64,000 nucleotides of DNA, taken from positions 378,456 to 442,455 of the forward strand of contig NZ_JAMOKG010000001.1 in NCBI RefSeq assembly GCF_023656565.1, written 5' to 3'. The notes under the pieces were generated by a model. That model did no database searches, was not told the origin of the DNA, and worked only from the letters and a program-made list of their open reading frames with translations. The translations under genes were made by a program, and so were the position numbers. Positions 23,206 through 34,700 of the stretch are shown one piece after another. This stretch comes from Flavobacterium tyrosinilyticum. GTDB lineage: Bacteria; Bacteroidota; Bacteroidia; Flavobacteriales; Flavobacteriaceae. The first letter of the stretch is position 1. Each line of letters begins with the position of its first letter.

Positions 23206-23793
23206 TTATTTAAAGAAATATAAAAATAAAAATAAATATACCCATAATAAATCCAAAAAGTGCCAATACATCGCACCTAGCTCTATCCCAAGAGTTTGAG
23301 TCGAATTGTATTTTTGTTTAAAATGATTATAAATTATAATTAAAAGTGAAATTAATCCGCCAGCTAAGTGTAACAAGTGTGTAACTGTTACCACATAAAG
23401 AAAAGTTGTAGTAATTGAACTACCTTCTCCTGTAAAGTAATACCCTTCTGAAACGATTTGTCCAAATCCTTTGAATTGTAATACCACAAATAAAACCCCT
23501 AAAGCTAAAGTTCCAATAAGCAATCCTGTAACCGCACTTCTATTGTCTTTTTGAATGGCTTTTTTTGCCAAGTAAAAAGTAACACTGCAGGCAATAATTA
23601 CTGCTGTACTCCAATAGAAAGCTGAAGGAAGTTCAAAATTCTTCAACCAGTCTGCTCTTGATTTACTAACTACAAATGCACTTGTTAAACCAGCAAACAT
23701 CATGGTCATACTAACCATCGCGAAAAGCAGAATCAGTTTTGCCGATTTTGATTTCCTTGCTTGCTCTTCATTTGTTTTCAATGTCATTTCCAT
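23206..23793 (-). CDS. Cytochrome c oxidase subunit III family protein (short form)
   Basis: The 195-residue protein has five transmembrane helices, with M-T-H-L-L-H-L-A-G-G-type motif (here V-T-H-L-L-H-L-A-G-G) and the C-terminal M-Y-W-H-F-L-D-L-L-W-V-Y-L-F-L-F-L-Y-F signature of COX III/CyoC. Length fits the short bacterial form. It lies 5 bases after cyoE. The presence of two COX III genes in tandem, one short and one with an insertion, is a common Bacteroidota arrangement. Confidence 0.92.
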   Translation of the reverse strand: MEMTLKTNEEQARKSKSAKLILLFAMVSMTMMFAGLTSAFVVSKSRADWLKNFELPSAFYWSTAVIIACSVTFYLAKKAIQKDNRSAVTGLLIGTLALGVLFVVLQFKGFGQIVSEGYYFTGEGSSITTTFLYVVTVTHLLHLAGGLISLLIIIYNHFKQKYNSTQTLGIELGAMYWHFLDLLWVYLFLFLYFFK

Positions 23794-23798
23794 AACAA

Positions 23799-24701
23799 CT
23801 ATCTTAAAAATTTATCTACTATAAATACAATTTGCAAAAGCGAGATATAAGAAACACTCACTAGCATTAATGTTCTCGCTGCCTTTGCAGTTCTTAACTT
23901 ATACAAACGAACCGCATAAAAAAGCATCCAAATCCCTAAAAGAAACACTAAAACTGCCGCAATTGGAGAAATAAACAACTGCCCCGTAAAACCTAACATA
24001 GGTAATAACGATGCTATAATAAGCCAAATTGTATACAATATTATCTGTAATGCTGTTCCTTTATCTTTTTTACCTGTCGGAAGCATAAAAATTCCTGCTT
24101 TCTCATAGTCTTCATATAAAAACCATCCAATAGACCAAAAATGCGGGAACTGCCAAAAAAATTGAATTAAGAACAAAGTCCCTGCCTCGATGCCAAATTC
24201 GCCAGTTGCTGCTACCCAGCCCAACATAAACGGAATCCCTCCTGGAAATGCCCCAACAAAAACAGACAACGAAGTTACTGTTTTTAATGGTGTATAAACA
24301 CTTGTATAAAGAAATATAGAAATCGCAGCAAACATTGCTGACTTTGCATTTATCGTATAAAGAAGCGCAATACCAATAATAGTAAGCAAACTTGCTACTA
24401 ATAAAGCGACTTTAGGAGACATACGTCCTGAAGGAACTGGACGGTTTTTGGTACGATCCATTAAAGAATCGATATCTTTTTCTATTACTTGATTAAAAGC
24501 ATTCGAAGCTCCAACCATGCAATAACCTCCAACTGCCAAAACAGCCAAAACACTCCATCTGAAGGGATGTTCAGAATCTACTCCTAATAAATATCCAGCG
24601 ATTGAAGAGAACAATACACTAATAGCTAAACCAGCTTTAGTAATCTCTTTAAAATCCAGAAATATTGATTTGATTGATAATGTATTTTTTGCAGCGTTCA
24701 A
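23799..24701 (-). CDS. cyoE: Protoheme IX farnesyltransferase (heme O synthase)
   Basis: This is an integral-membrane UbiA-type prenyltransferase that converts heme B to heme O for the oxidase active site. The first aspartate-rich motif is N-x-x-x-D-x-x-x-D (N-Q-V-I-E-K-D-I-D-S-L-M-D-R-T) followed by R-P-V-P-S-G-R, and the second region has W-Q-F-P-H-F-W-S-I. About nine membrane helices are seen. The frame is open to an ATG at 24791 (330 residues), but a TAnnTTTG element lies at 24737-24744, downstream of that ATG, so I place the start at the TTG at 24701, giving 300 residues and the expected family length. The start choice is the uncertain part; the function is not. Confidence 0.9.
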   Translation of the reverse strand: MNAAKNTLSIKSIFLDFKEITKAGLAISVLFSSIAGYLLGVDSEHPFRWSVLAVLAVGGYCMVGASNAFNQVIEKDIDSLMDRTKNRPVPSGRMSPKVALLVASLLTIIGIALLYTINAKSAMFAAISIFLYTSVYTPLKTVTSLSVFVGAFPGGIPFMLGWVAATGEFGIEAGTLFLIQFFWQFPHFWSIGWFLYEDYEKAGIFMLPTGKKDKGTALQIILYTIWLIIASLLPMLGFTGQLFISPIAAVLVFLLGIWMLFYAVRLYKLRTAKAARTLMLVSVSYISLLQIVFIVDKFLR

Positions 24702-24736
24702 TACCGTTGTATTTTGTGTATTTTTTTTGAGTGGTG

Positions 24737-24744
24737 CAAATGTA
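24737..24744 (-). promoter_or_regulatory. Bacteroidota -7 promoter element TACATTTG
   Basis: The minus strand reads TACATTTG (TAnnTTTG), 35 bases before the proposed TTG start of cyoE and inside the region that a longer cyoE frame would cover. It supports the shorter reading. Confidence 0.5.
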
Positions 24745-24860
24745 CAAATTAGATTGTAGAATTTAAGCCTATAAAAATAGATTTTTTTCAATAAAACCTT
24801 TGCAAATTAAGATCTCAGCATTCTTTAACACTATTATTTCGAAAAATCTTATTAAAAAGA

Positions 24861-26984
24861 CTAGTAATCAAAATACCAATTAAAAATATCTGATCGCAGA
24901 CCAACACTAAACCAAGTTGTACTTTGCTTAAAAGTTGTTGCTGTTTCTTGAGTCGGATCAAAATTTCTATAGATTAAACTTCCAAATAATTTCAAGTTTG
25001 TCATTGGATTAATTAAATATCCTCCTTGAACGTCTGCAATAAAAACACTAGTTTTATTTCCTTGTCCAATTTTCACACCTGTATCATAAGGGCGTTTTAC
25101 ATCGTAACTTTTATAGATATTTCCTCCATAATTATAAGAATCTGCTGCAGTATCAAAATCCAAACCTCTAGTTCCAACAGTCAATTTCGCATCGGCAAGC
25201 CAACGTCCTTTATGGTATCTCGCAATTGCAATAAGTTCTTTAAAATTGCCTCCCCATTGATGCCCTACACTCTGATTGTTGTGTCCGTAGTTTGTAATAA
25301 CAGCGCTGTGCGAGTACACATAAGGACGTACACTGTTCAATTCTACCTGCAACAAAAGATCTTTTACATTAAATGCGTTGAAATATTTTGCTCCAAATTG
25401 AAATCCGAATTTATTTTTCCAGCTTTGATTTCCCGCTCCAACATCTGAAACAGAAAACTCATCAATCAAGAACTGCGAATACAGATTTATGCTATTATTC
25501 CATTTGTATTTACCCGTAATCCCCAAAAGTGCATTTCCACTTTTAGATGAAGATCCAAATTCTACTGCACGGTAAAAAATAATCGGATTGACAAAATTAG
25601 CATCAAAACCTCTATTGTTGGTATCTGTCCAAACTACAGATTCAAAAAATCCTAAGTTTACTCTATTTGAAACATTCCAACTTAAATAATGGTTCGCCAT
25701 AAATTTTGTTGCATACGTCTTTTCGGCTGTTACTTCTGGACGAACATCTTTCATCCACATATACGTATTGGTATATTTAATTTTCCAAAATTTAGTATTG
25801 ATTTTAAAGTACGGGTACGGACTTGCTCCATCGCTTTCCAACAAAGAACGATAACCATCACCTATGAAATTTCTTCCATAACCCAATTGAAAATCAAATA
25901 TTTTTCCTGGTGCAAAAGTGATATTCGCTTCCGCTAAAGGAAAATCGTAAGCATCTGTTTTGAATCTTTTTGCAATTCCAACTCCCGGAATTATTGCCGG
26001 ATTTCCTCCAGATGGCTTAATAGATTCCGCATAATCGTTAAAATACCCTGCAAATCTTCCCTGACTTTCAAAAAATGTAGTCGTAAAGTTAATTTGTTTC
26101 CCTAAACCTCCTCTAAAGTTTAGAGCTCTAGTATTCACATAAGTGTAAGATGCATCAAGATCTGAAGCCTTACCCATTTGTAAATCTACAATCGGGTTTA
26201 AAGAAAACCAGTAATCCTCTCCTTGAATCTGTACCAAGTTCTCATTCCACCATTTTCTTCCTAGCCAAGTCGATGTTTTTTTCTGCAACGATTCATTGAC
26301 CGCTCTCAAATTATAATATTTTGAAACCTCAGCGTAAGTATAAGGTTTAGACGCTGTATGGTTATTAATCCCAACTTGATTCATTTCTGCATCAAACTGC
26401 GCATAATAACTATGTGAAAAAGGAATATTTAAATGGCTATCAAATTCTGGATTATTGTATTTTTTGTATACAATACTATCCAGCTCAGTCATTGGTTTTT
26501 GTGTTGGCTTTAAGATTTCTGCCGCTGCCTGAGCTTCTGCTGCAAGCTGCGACGCACTTTTCAACGGTATATCAATAGAAATCGTATATTTAGAATACGT
26601 TGGTTTTCCATTGTAAGTTGAAGGTTTTATTTTCGGAAATGTGCCAAAAACTCTTTTTGCTTCTTCAGACAATTCTTCAGTTTCTGCAGAAACATAAATT
26701 ACCTTAAATTCGCCTTCCGCATTTACCTCAAAAAGTACTTTTACCACTCCTTTATAATTGTTTTCTTTTGACTTTTGAGGGACTTGAAAATTGCTAAAAA
26801 CAAAATCTTGCACTTCTTTATAAAAACAATTTTCTAATTTTTTTCCTTCTAAATTTTCGCAGTTAGGAAAAACTGGAAACATTTCTGCCGCAAAACCTGG
26901 CTGAACAGAAGAATTACCATTTTGCTGAGCAGAAACAATAAAGAACGAAGAAATTAAAACAAGGGACAAAAAAAACTTATTCAC
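24861..26984 (-). CDS. remB: RemB-like gliding motility surface protein
   Basis: The 707-residue protein starts at a GTG and has a signal peptide (about 1-19). An N-terminal region (about 30-140) resembles a TonB C-terminal-type domain, with C-x-x-x-x-(12-13)-C spacing in F-P-N-C-E-N-L-E-G-K-K-L-E-N-C, then G-V-V-K-V-L-F-E-V-N-A-E-G-E-F. The rest is a long beta-rich region of outer-membrane type rich in aromatic residues, ending F-D-Y. I assign it as RemB because it resembles the F. johnsoniae gliding protein and because sprA lies four genes upstream on the same strand, as I recall for that species. This rests on memory and context. The Wzi/capsule-assembly barrel family is an alternative description of the C-terminal part. 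Confidence 0.65.
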   Translation of the reverse strand: MNKFFLSLVLISSFFIVSAQQNGNSSVQPGFAAEMFPVFPNCENLEGKKLENCFYKEVQDFVFSNFQVPQKSKENNYKGVVKVLFEVNAEGEFKVIYVSAETEELSEEAKRVFGTFPKIKPSTYNGKPTYSKYTISIDIPLKSASQLAAEAQAAAEILKPTQKPMTELDSIVYKKYNNPEFDSHLNIPFSHSYYAQFDAEMNQVGINNHTASKPYTYAEVSKYYNLRAVNESLQKKTSTWLGRKWWNENLVQIQGEDYWFSLNPIVDLQMGKASDLDASYTYVNTRALNFRGGLGKQINFTTTFFESQGRFAGYFNDYAESIKPSGGNPAIIPGVGIAKRFKTDAYDFPLAEANITFAPGKIFDFQLGYGRNFIGDGYRSLLESDGASPYPYFKINTKFWKIKYTNTYMWMKDVRPEVTAEKTYATKFMANHYLSWNVSNRVNLGFFESVVWTDTNNRGFDANFVNPIIFYRAVEFGSSSKSGNALLGITGKYKWNNSINLYSQFLIDEFSVSDVGAGNQSWKNKFGFQFGAKYFNAFNVKDLLLQVELNSVRPYVYSHSAVITNYGHNNQSVGHQWGGNFKELIAIARYHKGRWLADAKLTVGTRGLDFDTAADSYNYGGNIYKSYDVKRPYDTGVKIGQGNKTSVFIADVQGGYLINPMTNLKLFGSLIYRNFDPTQETATTFKQSTTWFSVGLRSDIFNWYFDY

Positions 26985-27003
26985 TTAAAATTTGGGTATT
27001 TAT

Positions 27004-27747
27004 TTAATATTGATTTGGGGAAATTTCTCCGTTTACAATTGCTTTTGCTGCCGAAGTTCCGATGCGTTTTACTCCTAAACGAATCATTTCTGCTGCTTCT
27101 TCAAATGAACGGACTCCACCAGCTGCCTTTACTGAAAGTGGCGAAGCATTTTCGAGCATTATAATTATTGCTGGAACCGTTGCTCCATTTGGAAGATCAT
27201 TCTCTGTTTTATAAAAACCCGTAGAGGATTTCACAAAAACAGAATCAAAATCTTCTTCTTTAAAATTAGACACTACAACATGTTTTATTAAAGAAGATAA
27301 CTGGATGATTTCTTTATCTGTTAAGGCCGCAACTTCAATAATCCATTTTACTGTTTTATCATTTGCCAATGCGATCTGCGTTCCAATTAAGATTTCTTTT
27401 TTAACCAAATCGAAATCTCCATTCTTGAATGCTTCGTAATTACAAACAAAATCTAAATCGTCAGCTCCATTTGCAATTGCTTCGTTTGCTTCTTTAATTT
27501 TGGTTTCCAAACTTGACTTTCCTTCTGGAAAATCAATTACAGTTCCAACCAACAAAACAGAATTGGCTTCAACAATCATGTTTTTTGCCAAAGAAACATA
27601 CTCTGGACGAATCATAATTAGCTTAAAACCTTCTTGAATTGCTTCGGCAATGGCATTTTTGACCACAACAGTATTTTCTGCTTCCGAAAGACCAGCTTGC
27701 GATGCAGTTTTCAAATACGTGGAGTCTAAATATTGCTTTACATTCAT
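27004..27747 (-). CDS. deoC: Deoxyribose-phosphate aldolase
   Basis: The ATG at 27747 gives 247 residues; an upstream in-frame extension overlaps the promoter element at 27775-27782 and is rejected. The TIM-barrel aldolase has the Schiff-base lysine Lys173 in F-V-K-S-S-T-G-F, the acidic residue in D-D-L-D-F-V-C-N (about 97-103) and K-A-A-G-G-V-R-S near the C-terminus. It cleaves 2-deoxyribose 5-phosphate to glyceraldehyde 3-phosphate and acetaldehyde in deoxynucleoside salvage. It is preceded by a terminator and its own promoter element and lies 19 bases before the remB-like gene, so the two may share a transcript. Confidence 0.95.
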   Translation of the reverse strand: MNVKQYLDSTYLKTASQAGLSEAENTVVVKNAIAEAIQEGFKLIMIRPEYVSLAKNMIVEANSVLLVGTVIDFPEGKSSLETKIKEANEAIANGADDLDFVCNYEAFKNGDFDLVKKEILIGTQIALANDKTVKWIIEVAALTDKEIIQLSSLIKHVVVSNFKEEDFDSVFVKSSTGFYKTENDLPNGATVPAIIIMLENASPLSVKAAGGVRSFEEAAEMIRLGVKRIGTSAAKAIVNGEISPNQY

Positions 27748-27774
27748 TTTGATTGAAGTTGCAGGAAACCAGCA

Positions 27775-27782
27775 CAAAAGTA
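27775..27782 (-). promoter_or_regulatory. Bacteroidota -7 promoter element TACTTTTG
   Basis: The minus strand reads TACTTTTG (TAnnTTTG) 27 bases before the deoC ATG, downstream of the vanZ terminator. Confidence 0.5.
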
Positions 27783-27832
27783 CATTTTATATTGAAAAAA
27801 CATAGCTTTTAACTGCTTGATTTTCTTGTAAT

Positions 27833-27856
27833 AAAAAACCCACCGAAGTGGGTTTT
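27833..27856 (-). terminator. Intrinsic terminator with TTCG loop after vanZ-like gene
   Basis: On the minus strand AAAACCCAC, TTCG, GTGGGTTTT and more T. The plus-strand arms are 27835-27843 and 27848-27856. The UUCG tetraloop makes an exceptionally stable hairpin, placed 4 bases after the vanZ-like gene. Confidence 0.9.
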
Positions 27857-27860
27857 GAAA

Positions 27861-28244
27861 TTATATTTTATCGATTTGACTTTTAAAAGCTATTGCAGAA
27901 AAAACTGCCACAAACGCTCCTAGTGCATTTGCTAAAACATCTGTAACATCTGAAGCTCTTGTTACTGTAAGAGCGCTTTGGAGAATTTCAATTGTAATTC
28001 CGAAAAAAACAGAGAATATAAAAGAAATTAAATACGCTTTATAAGCGTCTGCTTCTTTTCCTTTTAACTCTTTTTTGAAAAACAAAATCCATGAAATTGT
28101 AAATCCAAAATGAAAACAGAAATGTACAATTTTATCAATGCTTGGAAAACTAACCGCTGGTATATTACTAGAATCTGTAAGACAAAAATAAGTAATGATT
28201 CCAGAGCAGATAATTGCCCAAATTAATAATAGTTGTTTAGGCAC
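27861..28244 (-). CDS. VanZ-like family membrane protein
   Basis: The 127-residue protein starts at a GTG that overlaps the gcvH stop by 8 bases. It has four transmembrane helices (about 5-22, 38-57, 72-92, 103-122), with [11 protein letters not shown] at the second helix and G-I-T-I-E-I-L-Q and [12 protein letters not shown] motifs near helices three and four, the pattern of the VanZ-like family. Function in this lineage is unknown (VanZ gives low-level teicoplanin resistance in enterococci). The tight coupling to gcvH is common in flavobacteria as far as I recall. Confidence 0.88.
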   Translation of the reverse strand: MPKQLLLIWAIICSGIITYFCLTDSSNIPAVSFPSIDKIVHFCFHFGFTISWILFFKKELKGKEADAYKAYLISFIFSVFFGITIEILQSALTVTRASDVTDVLANALGAFVAVFSAIAFKSQIDKI

Positions 28245-28617
28245 CGATTAATTCTTTATAAGCTTGATCAGACAATAAAGTGTCAATTTCTGAAGCATCA
28301 GCAATTTTTATTTTAATCATCCATCCAGCTCCATAAGGATCTGAATTTACAGTTTCTGGAGCACTTTCTAAGTCTTCATTAAAAGCAATGATCTCACCTG
28401 TTAATGGTAAAAATAAATCAGAAACTGTTTTTACAGCCTCAACAGTTCCAAAAACTTCATCTTTTGAAAGTGTCTGATCTAAAGTTTCTACCTCAACATA
28501 CACGATATCTCCTAACTCTTTTTGTGCAAAATGAGTAATTCCTACAGTTGCAACATCTCCTTCGATGCTAACCCATTCGTGATCTTTTGTGTACTTTAAA
28601 TTTGCTGGTATGCTCAT
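28237..28617 (-). CDS. gcvH: Glycine cleavage system H protein
   Basis: The 126-residue lipoyl-carrier has the lipoylation lysine Lys63 in [12 protein letters not shown], preceded by H-E-W-V and G-D-I-V-Y-V-E, and ending with the typical helical tail. It shuttles the aminomethyl group between the P, T and L proteins of the glycine cleavage system. The other gcv genes are not in the window. A TACATTTG promoter element lies 41 bases upstream. Confidence 0.96.
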   Translation of the reverse strand: MSIPANLKYTKDHEWVSIEGDVATVGITHFAQKELGDIVYVEVETLDQTLSKDEVFGTVEAVKTVSDLFLPLTGEIIAFNEDLESAPETVNSDPYGAGWMIKIKIADASEIDTLLSDQAYKELIGA

Positions 28618-28658
28618 AATCGTTGTGTTTGAAAATTGATTGTTTAAAATTTAAGCCA

Positions 28659-28666
28659 CAAATGTA
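28659..28666 (-). promoter_or_regulatory. Bacteroidota -7 promoter element TACATTTG
   Basis: The minus strand reads TACATTTG (TAnnTTTG), 41 bases before gcvH and 37 bases after the sprA stop, giving gcvH and vanZ an own promoter. Confidence 0.5.
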
Positions 28667-28703
28667 ATAATCTTCTAATAAAATCTAGTTTAGAAACTAA
28701 AAT

Positions 28704-31700
28704 TTAATTTCCAAAATTATAACGAAGTGTGAAACCTGATCTGATATTCGTTAAAGGGAAAGAAGTCGAAATAACTGCTTTCGAGAACGAATGATCGTAA
28801 TAAAATATCGCTGTTAAGTTTTTACTGAAAGCATAATCGGCCGTTAATTTTAAAGTCCAGATGTTCTGTCCCGCTGCCAGCTGATTATTATCATAATCTA
28901 AATATCGAACTAAAGTCTCATTGTTTCTATATGAAAAATCAGCTTTTATATTGATATCACTCTTAATAATTCCAGTTGGATTATCTGCCAATCTTGATGA
29001 AATAATAACATCTTTAAAACGATATCCTACTCCAACAACATATTCAACTCCTTTAACCTCTGTCAATAAATTATTATCAAAACTCATAGACAATGCACGG
29101 TCCTTTTTAACTTCTGTCAATAAACGGAATGAATTTTTCAATTCAAAATCAATTCTCATCAGCGGACTAAATTGCTCCACTAAGTTAACATTAGACATGA
29201 TTGTTTTATTGAAGAAGTTCGTATTTACATCTTGCCCTCCAGGGGTTTCCAAATAATCAAAATTTGACCTAAACTGACTTATTGTATATGATGCTCTATA
29301 ATTATGTTGTAACGAAAAACGTCTAAAATGATCTTTGAAATACTTATAACGCATTAAACCATTATACTTCACATTCCAGTTCGGGATAGGGAAACTTCTA
29401 AAAATACCTGTTGAACTCTTTGAAGCATCTGCTCCTGTATACGCCGCCATAAATGAAGGCAACAATACCGCTTGATTACTTTTTGAGAAACCAATAGGAT
29501 AACCTTGATTGGCTACATAAATTTTGTAATTCGGATCTGATTCATCTGGAATAGGATTATTTGCATCTCCGTATCTCGGAATTTCCCCTCCTCCATAATG
29601 CTGTTCTGCCAAACGATTTGCAATAACTAAACGATTGCTTCTAAAATCATCAAATGCCGAAGACTCCGTTTCTGTACTTGTTGAGAAAGCAGTCTTAATC
29701 AATACAGTAGAAATTGAAAACATTCCATAAGTGTATGGAGATAAAGGCGTATAAAACTTTTGTCCAATAGAATCTCTAACTGTATATTGCTCTGATGAAT
29801 TTTCAGAATAAGCGCGATCCATAGCCAGATCGATTTTCAAATCGGGCAATAAATCTACGTTTGCCATTACTTTCAAAAGCTTATTACTTACTTGCGTATA
29901 GTTTTGATTAAAGTTCTGGTAACTAGTCAGCCATCCATTTTTAGCAGCTTCAAAACGCACATCATCCTGACTACCAAAAACAAAACCTAACGAAGGTTTC
30001 GATGTACCAAAGAAACCAACTCCAGGAATATATCCTGGTAAAACGGTTCCGCTGTTTTTTGTATAGTTGATCTGAACATTTTTAACACTTGTTAAAACTC
30101 CAATCAAACCATCATAAAAAGGATTACTGCTGGTAACTGGTTTAGCCGTATTTACAATTTTCTCTCCTGGTTTTGGCGGTGCAGCAGGTTTTGCTTTTGC
30201 TGGCTTGCCTCCAGGTGTCAAACCTAAATATTTATACAGTGTATTCATATTTAATGTCGTAGAGAAAGTATTCGAATTGGCATTTTGAACCGTATTTCCT
30301 AAATCCCAAGACACTCCACTATCATCAACGTATTGAGAAAGTGCCGTAGACGATCTTTGCCAATTGTAATCTGCCGTATAAGAATAGTTTGCTTTTATGA
30401 AACTAAATATTGGAATTTTGTTAATTGGAATGTCATAGTTTAAAATCAATTGTTGTAAATGCTGATTTGGTATACCAATATCAAAATAATCATCCCAGAT
30501 ATTAAAATCTTCTTTTGGCGTATTATCGTCGTTCAAAAAGTTTCTTACAATATTGTTAGACGCTGCTGTGTAATTTAATTTTAACGATTTTGTCAAATTA
30601 AATCCGAAACCATATTGATAATTAAACGCAAAGTTTCTTCTGTAAAGAGGATCTAATCCAATACCTTCTACATCAACTTGTCTGTATTGCTGGCGATTAC
30701 TTTGTCTTAAAATATTGGTGTTAAATGAAACGTTCGAAGGAAGATAATTGATATTAAAATCGCTTAGCAATTTCCAATATTCACTTGTTTTCATGAATTT
30801 GGTTTGCTTAAACGGAACTACTTCTTTAGGCTGAAAAGTGTAAGCATAATTGACAGAAGTATTAGACTGCTCATCATTATAACTTTCAACTTCATAATCA
30901 TGTCGCTCTACCTGATTATAAGACTGCGAGAACGTAAAGTTTTCTACATCATAAACATGCGGTTTCTGTTCTGGCGCTCTATCCTTTCTTACCCCAATAA
31001 AATTGATGCTTTTACGCTTCGTGTAATCAACCGCACGAGTTCTAATATTTTCTTTTTCTGCCGGATCTGTCGTTTCTTTAATCAATTGATCTAACTTGAT
31101 ATCCTGATTAAACGGATCATATTCTGGCGTAATAACTTCTTCTCCAATAGCATAATTGAATGGAAGATTAATACCCCATTTCGGTGGCAATAACTTTCCT
31201 AAATTTATATTGGTTACAATGTTGTACTGCTGAATATCTTCACGATCTCTCTCGTTGGCTCCCTGCTCAAGAGAACCAAAACCGATTGTGCTCTTTTTTC
31301 CAGAAGCCGATAATGTCATTAAATCGGCCATATTGGTATCTACATTCAGTAATGCAGCCATACCTCCTTTGTTTTCCAAATCGGACATACGAAGTTCGTT
31401 AAACCACACTTCTCCCATAATATCCTTATGGTTTGCCGCGCTTTTTACCCCGACCATTAAATTTCGAACTAAACCGAAATTCGGATTTCCTTTAATACCT
31501 AAAGTCAACTTACCATCCTGGTCACCACCGTCTACATCTGGATCTCGGTCTGGATAATAAATACCATTTATATCTCTTTTTGGCGAATTAATATCGATAT
31601 TCATTCCCAAGATTTTCATTCTGGTAAGTAATGAAAGTGCTACATCAATATTATTTTCTTCAAGCCACACTTGATCTGGACTTATAGTACAACTTCCTCC

Positions 31701-34700
31701 AGTTCTCGTTACTTTTAATGGAATCTCAATTTGATAAAAGTTTTGTGTAAAGTCATTACCAAAACGAATAAATCCGATCATCTCATCGTCTAAAAGCTGA
31801 GTTTCATTTGGAAGAGATTCTGCGTGAAGGAACATTTTCAGTTTTTTGTACTGACGCATATCAACACTTACATTTTTGAAAACTGCTCTAGAATCTTGAT
31901 ATTCTAATCCTGAACCAGCAATTCTCAATGCTAAAGACTGTTCGTTCTGATTGATAATTGTATTGTTGTTGTACAATTGCTCCCTTTGAACTCCTGGCGG
32001 AATAACATAATTTACAGGACATTTAGTTCCGTTTTCCTGAATATTTACAGCTGCAACATCAAATTGAGTTCCGTCATCATCAGGGTTTGTATCATTTGCA
32101 TCAAGCGTTCCTGTATACTTTCTCCATTCTCCTCTAACTAAATCTAATGCTCCAAAACGAACTGTCATTTGATCATTAAACCCAGTCATGAACATACGCA
32201 TGAAACGAATAGATCTAAAATCGGTAATATTTCCAATAGTATTTTGAGGTTTCGAAACCGGAATTTTAAACTGAATCCATCTTGCATTGGTAGTACTACC
32301 ATTAGGAAGATCTACATTTTGAACCTCTCTAATATCTGTAATATAATTTTCTCCAACCTGCATTCCTGGTCTTACATCAATACTATACTCATAATACGCA
32401 TTGATTGTACTCATGGTATTATCACGATTAATGTCTTCAACATCTGGAAGAGTGGTTGAACCACGATTTGGATCATCAACGCTTACAGCAGAGTTCCCCT
32501 CTGTTCCATTGTATCTTTTATAACGCTGTAAAATGCCTCCTTCTGTATTTAAGAAGTATTTATAGTTGTCTGCTGCGGGATCTTCTTCTCCTGCATAGTT
32601 GGTATAGATTGATCCCTCTTTTGCGTCTGGCAAACCATCTAAACCAACATCCTGATTTTTACGATTGTCTGGATTAGTATCAAATGCATAAATCAATGAT
32701 TGAGATGCTGGCACGTCTCCCCAAATTGGCTGTGGGTTTACCATTATTTGATCTGGCCCTAAACCGTTTTCATATTGTTTTCTTCCATCTTTCAGAACAT
32801 CTTCTGAAACTTCTCCTAAATTGAAGTAAATTTTTCCATTATTAGTTCCTTGAGCCTGCCCCGTTCCAACATAAGGATCCAATACCCAGAACTGAATGTA
32901 TTCAACATTTCCTTGCTCAAAGTTTGTAGAATTCAGCGCACGCATAATTCCACCAAAATTAGATGAAGCGCTACTTGAACTAAAATTAGGGTTATTATTG
33001 TAAGGCCCTCTATCTGATGGATAATACGTTAAGTCTAATGTATTAACAACCTGAATCTGTCCTTGTGCAATATCTGTATTTGGATAAAGCTCTCTGCTAT
33101 AAATTCTTCTTGTTGAGTTTAATGATAAATCATCATTTGAGACTCCAGATGGTTTTGAGGTGTAGAAAATTGGATCGATAGTATACCAAGCCAATTTTGC
33201 ACGTTTAAAACCATACTCAAGCGTATTGGAGTTAGCATTGAAAGTATTGTCTGTTGCAGAAGTAATAAATGGTGTAGAAGCCAAACTCCACGCGTAAGCA
33301 GACCTCATATCAATTGTGGTCTGAGTACCTTCAAAATCATCAATATAAATAGTTGCTTCGCCTTCAAAATCACTTGCCTTTGGAGCATCTGGTTTCAAAA
33401 ATGCGACTTCTCCACGAATCGAAAGATTGGACGGAACGTCTGTGTCTATGTTAGGCAATTTATTAGCCAATCTTGTCAAAAACGGAACTTCTGTCGCATA
33501 ATTTCCATTAAAACCAAAAATGGTATTATTTACAGACTCTTGTCCGTAGCTTGATTTTTGAGTGAAAGGACGTTCTGTCATTTTCAAAAATGTACCTCCA
33601 ACAACAAACTTTTCAGAAATTTTATGTTCAACATTGAATCCCATAAATCTTCTTGTCTGCTGCCCAAAGATTGAATTGTTCTCCAACGAAACTTCAATCG
33701 GTGTATTAGAAGCTTGAAGCGAAGGATCTAATATCTGCACACGTCCTAATTGATAATCAACACTATAATCTATACCCTCTACTAAAACACGTCCTGCAGC
33801 AGTTACCACAACAGACCCTTGCGGAACATTAAAGGCTCCGATAGGAATACCATTGCTTCCCGAAGATTTATATTTTCCTCTTAATAAGAATTTGTTTTTA
33901 TCACTATCCTGCAATGCACCAGCCTGAGTATTCTTGTACATGTTTCTAAACACATATTTCCTCTGATTTGCATTATAGGTAGCCGGATCATCATAACTTT
34001 CTCCAGAGTTGGTATTCAATTTTCTAAATAAAAGTTCTCCAAAAGGCTCTTTAGTGGTGAAAATAATTCGGGCATTCTGCACATCAACCGTAACTCCTGG
34101 AACATAATCGAAGAATCCGTCTCCTCCCGTTTGCGGATCGTTGTTGTAATTTAAACGGTCAAGATTAAAAACATTCAATAATGGCGTTTGGTCTATTTTA
34201 TCGTCTGGTGCAGGATTTGCCGGAAAAGTACTTCCTGTTACTGGCGTAATATAATTTATTGGCGAAGGATCGGTATAAAGAATATTAAGTCTAAAATCTT
34301 CTTGTTTGATTTGATAGGCTTGAGGAATTTGATAAACGTTTTTCATCATCAAGTTCCAAACTGGATTTTGAACGTTTGTCAAACTACTTTTCAGCATTTT
34401 TAAAACCAAACTCTGTGTTACAATTGCTTGATTGGCATTGTTGTTTCCTGTAACTACAGTTGCATCTACACCATCACTACCAAACTCCCCTACTTGGTAT
34501 GTTTTTCCTCCAACGGTATATTCAAACGCAACCGCTAGAATTTCGTCATTGGCCAATCGCTGTTGTAACGAGATGTAACCTAACTGTGCGTTAAAAGTAT
34601 ACTCGTTTGTAGTTAATTTTCTAGCATTTTCTAGAACAGAATAATCAGTTCCCTCGTTTACGTTGGTATTATTAAATCCAGATTTTGCTGTTACAATTTC

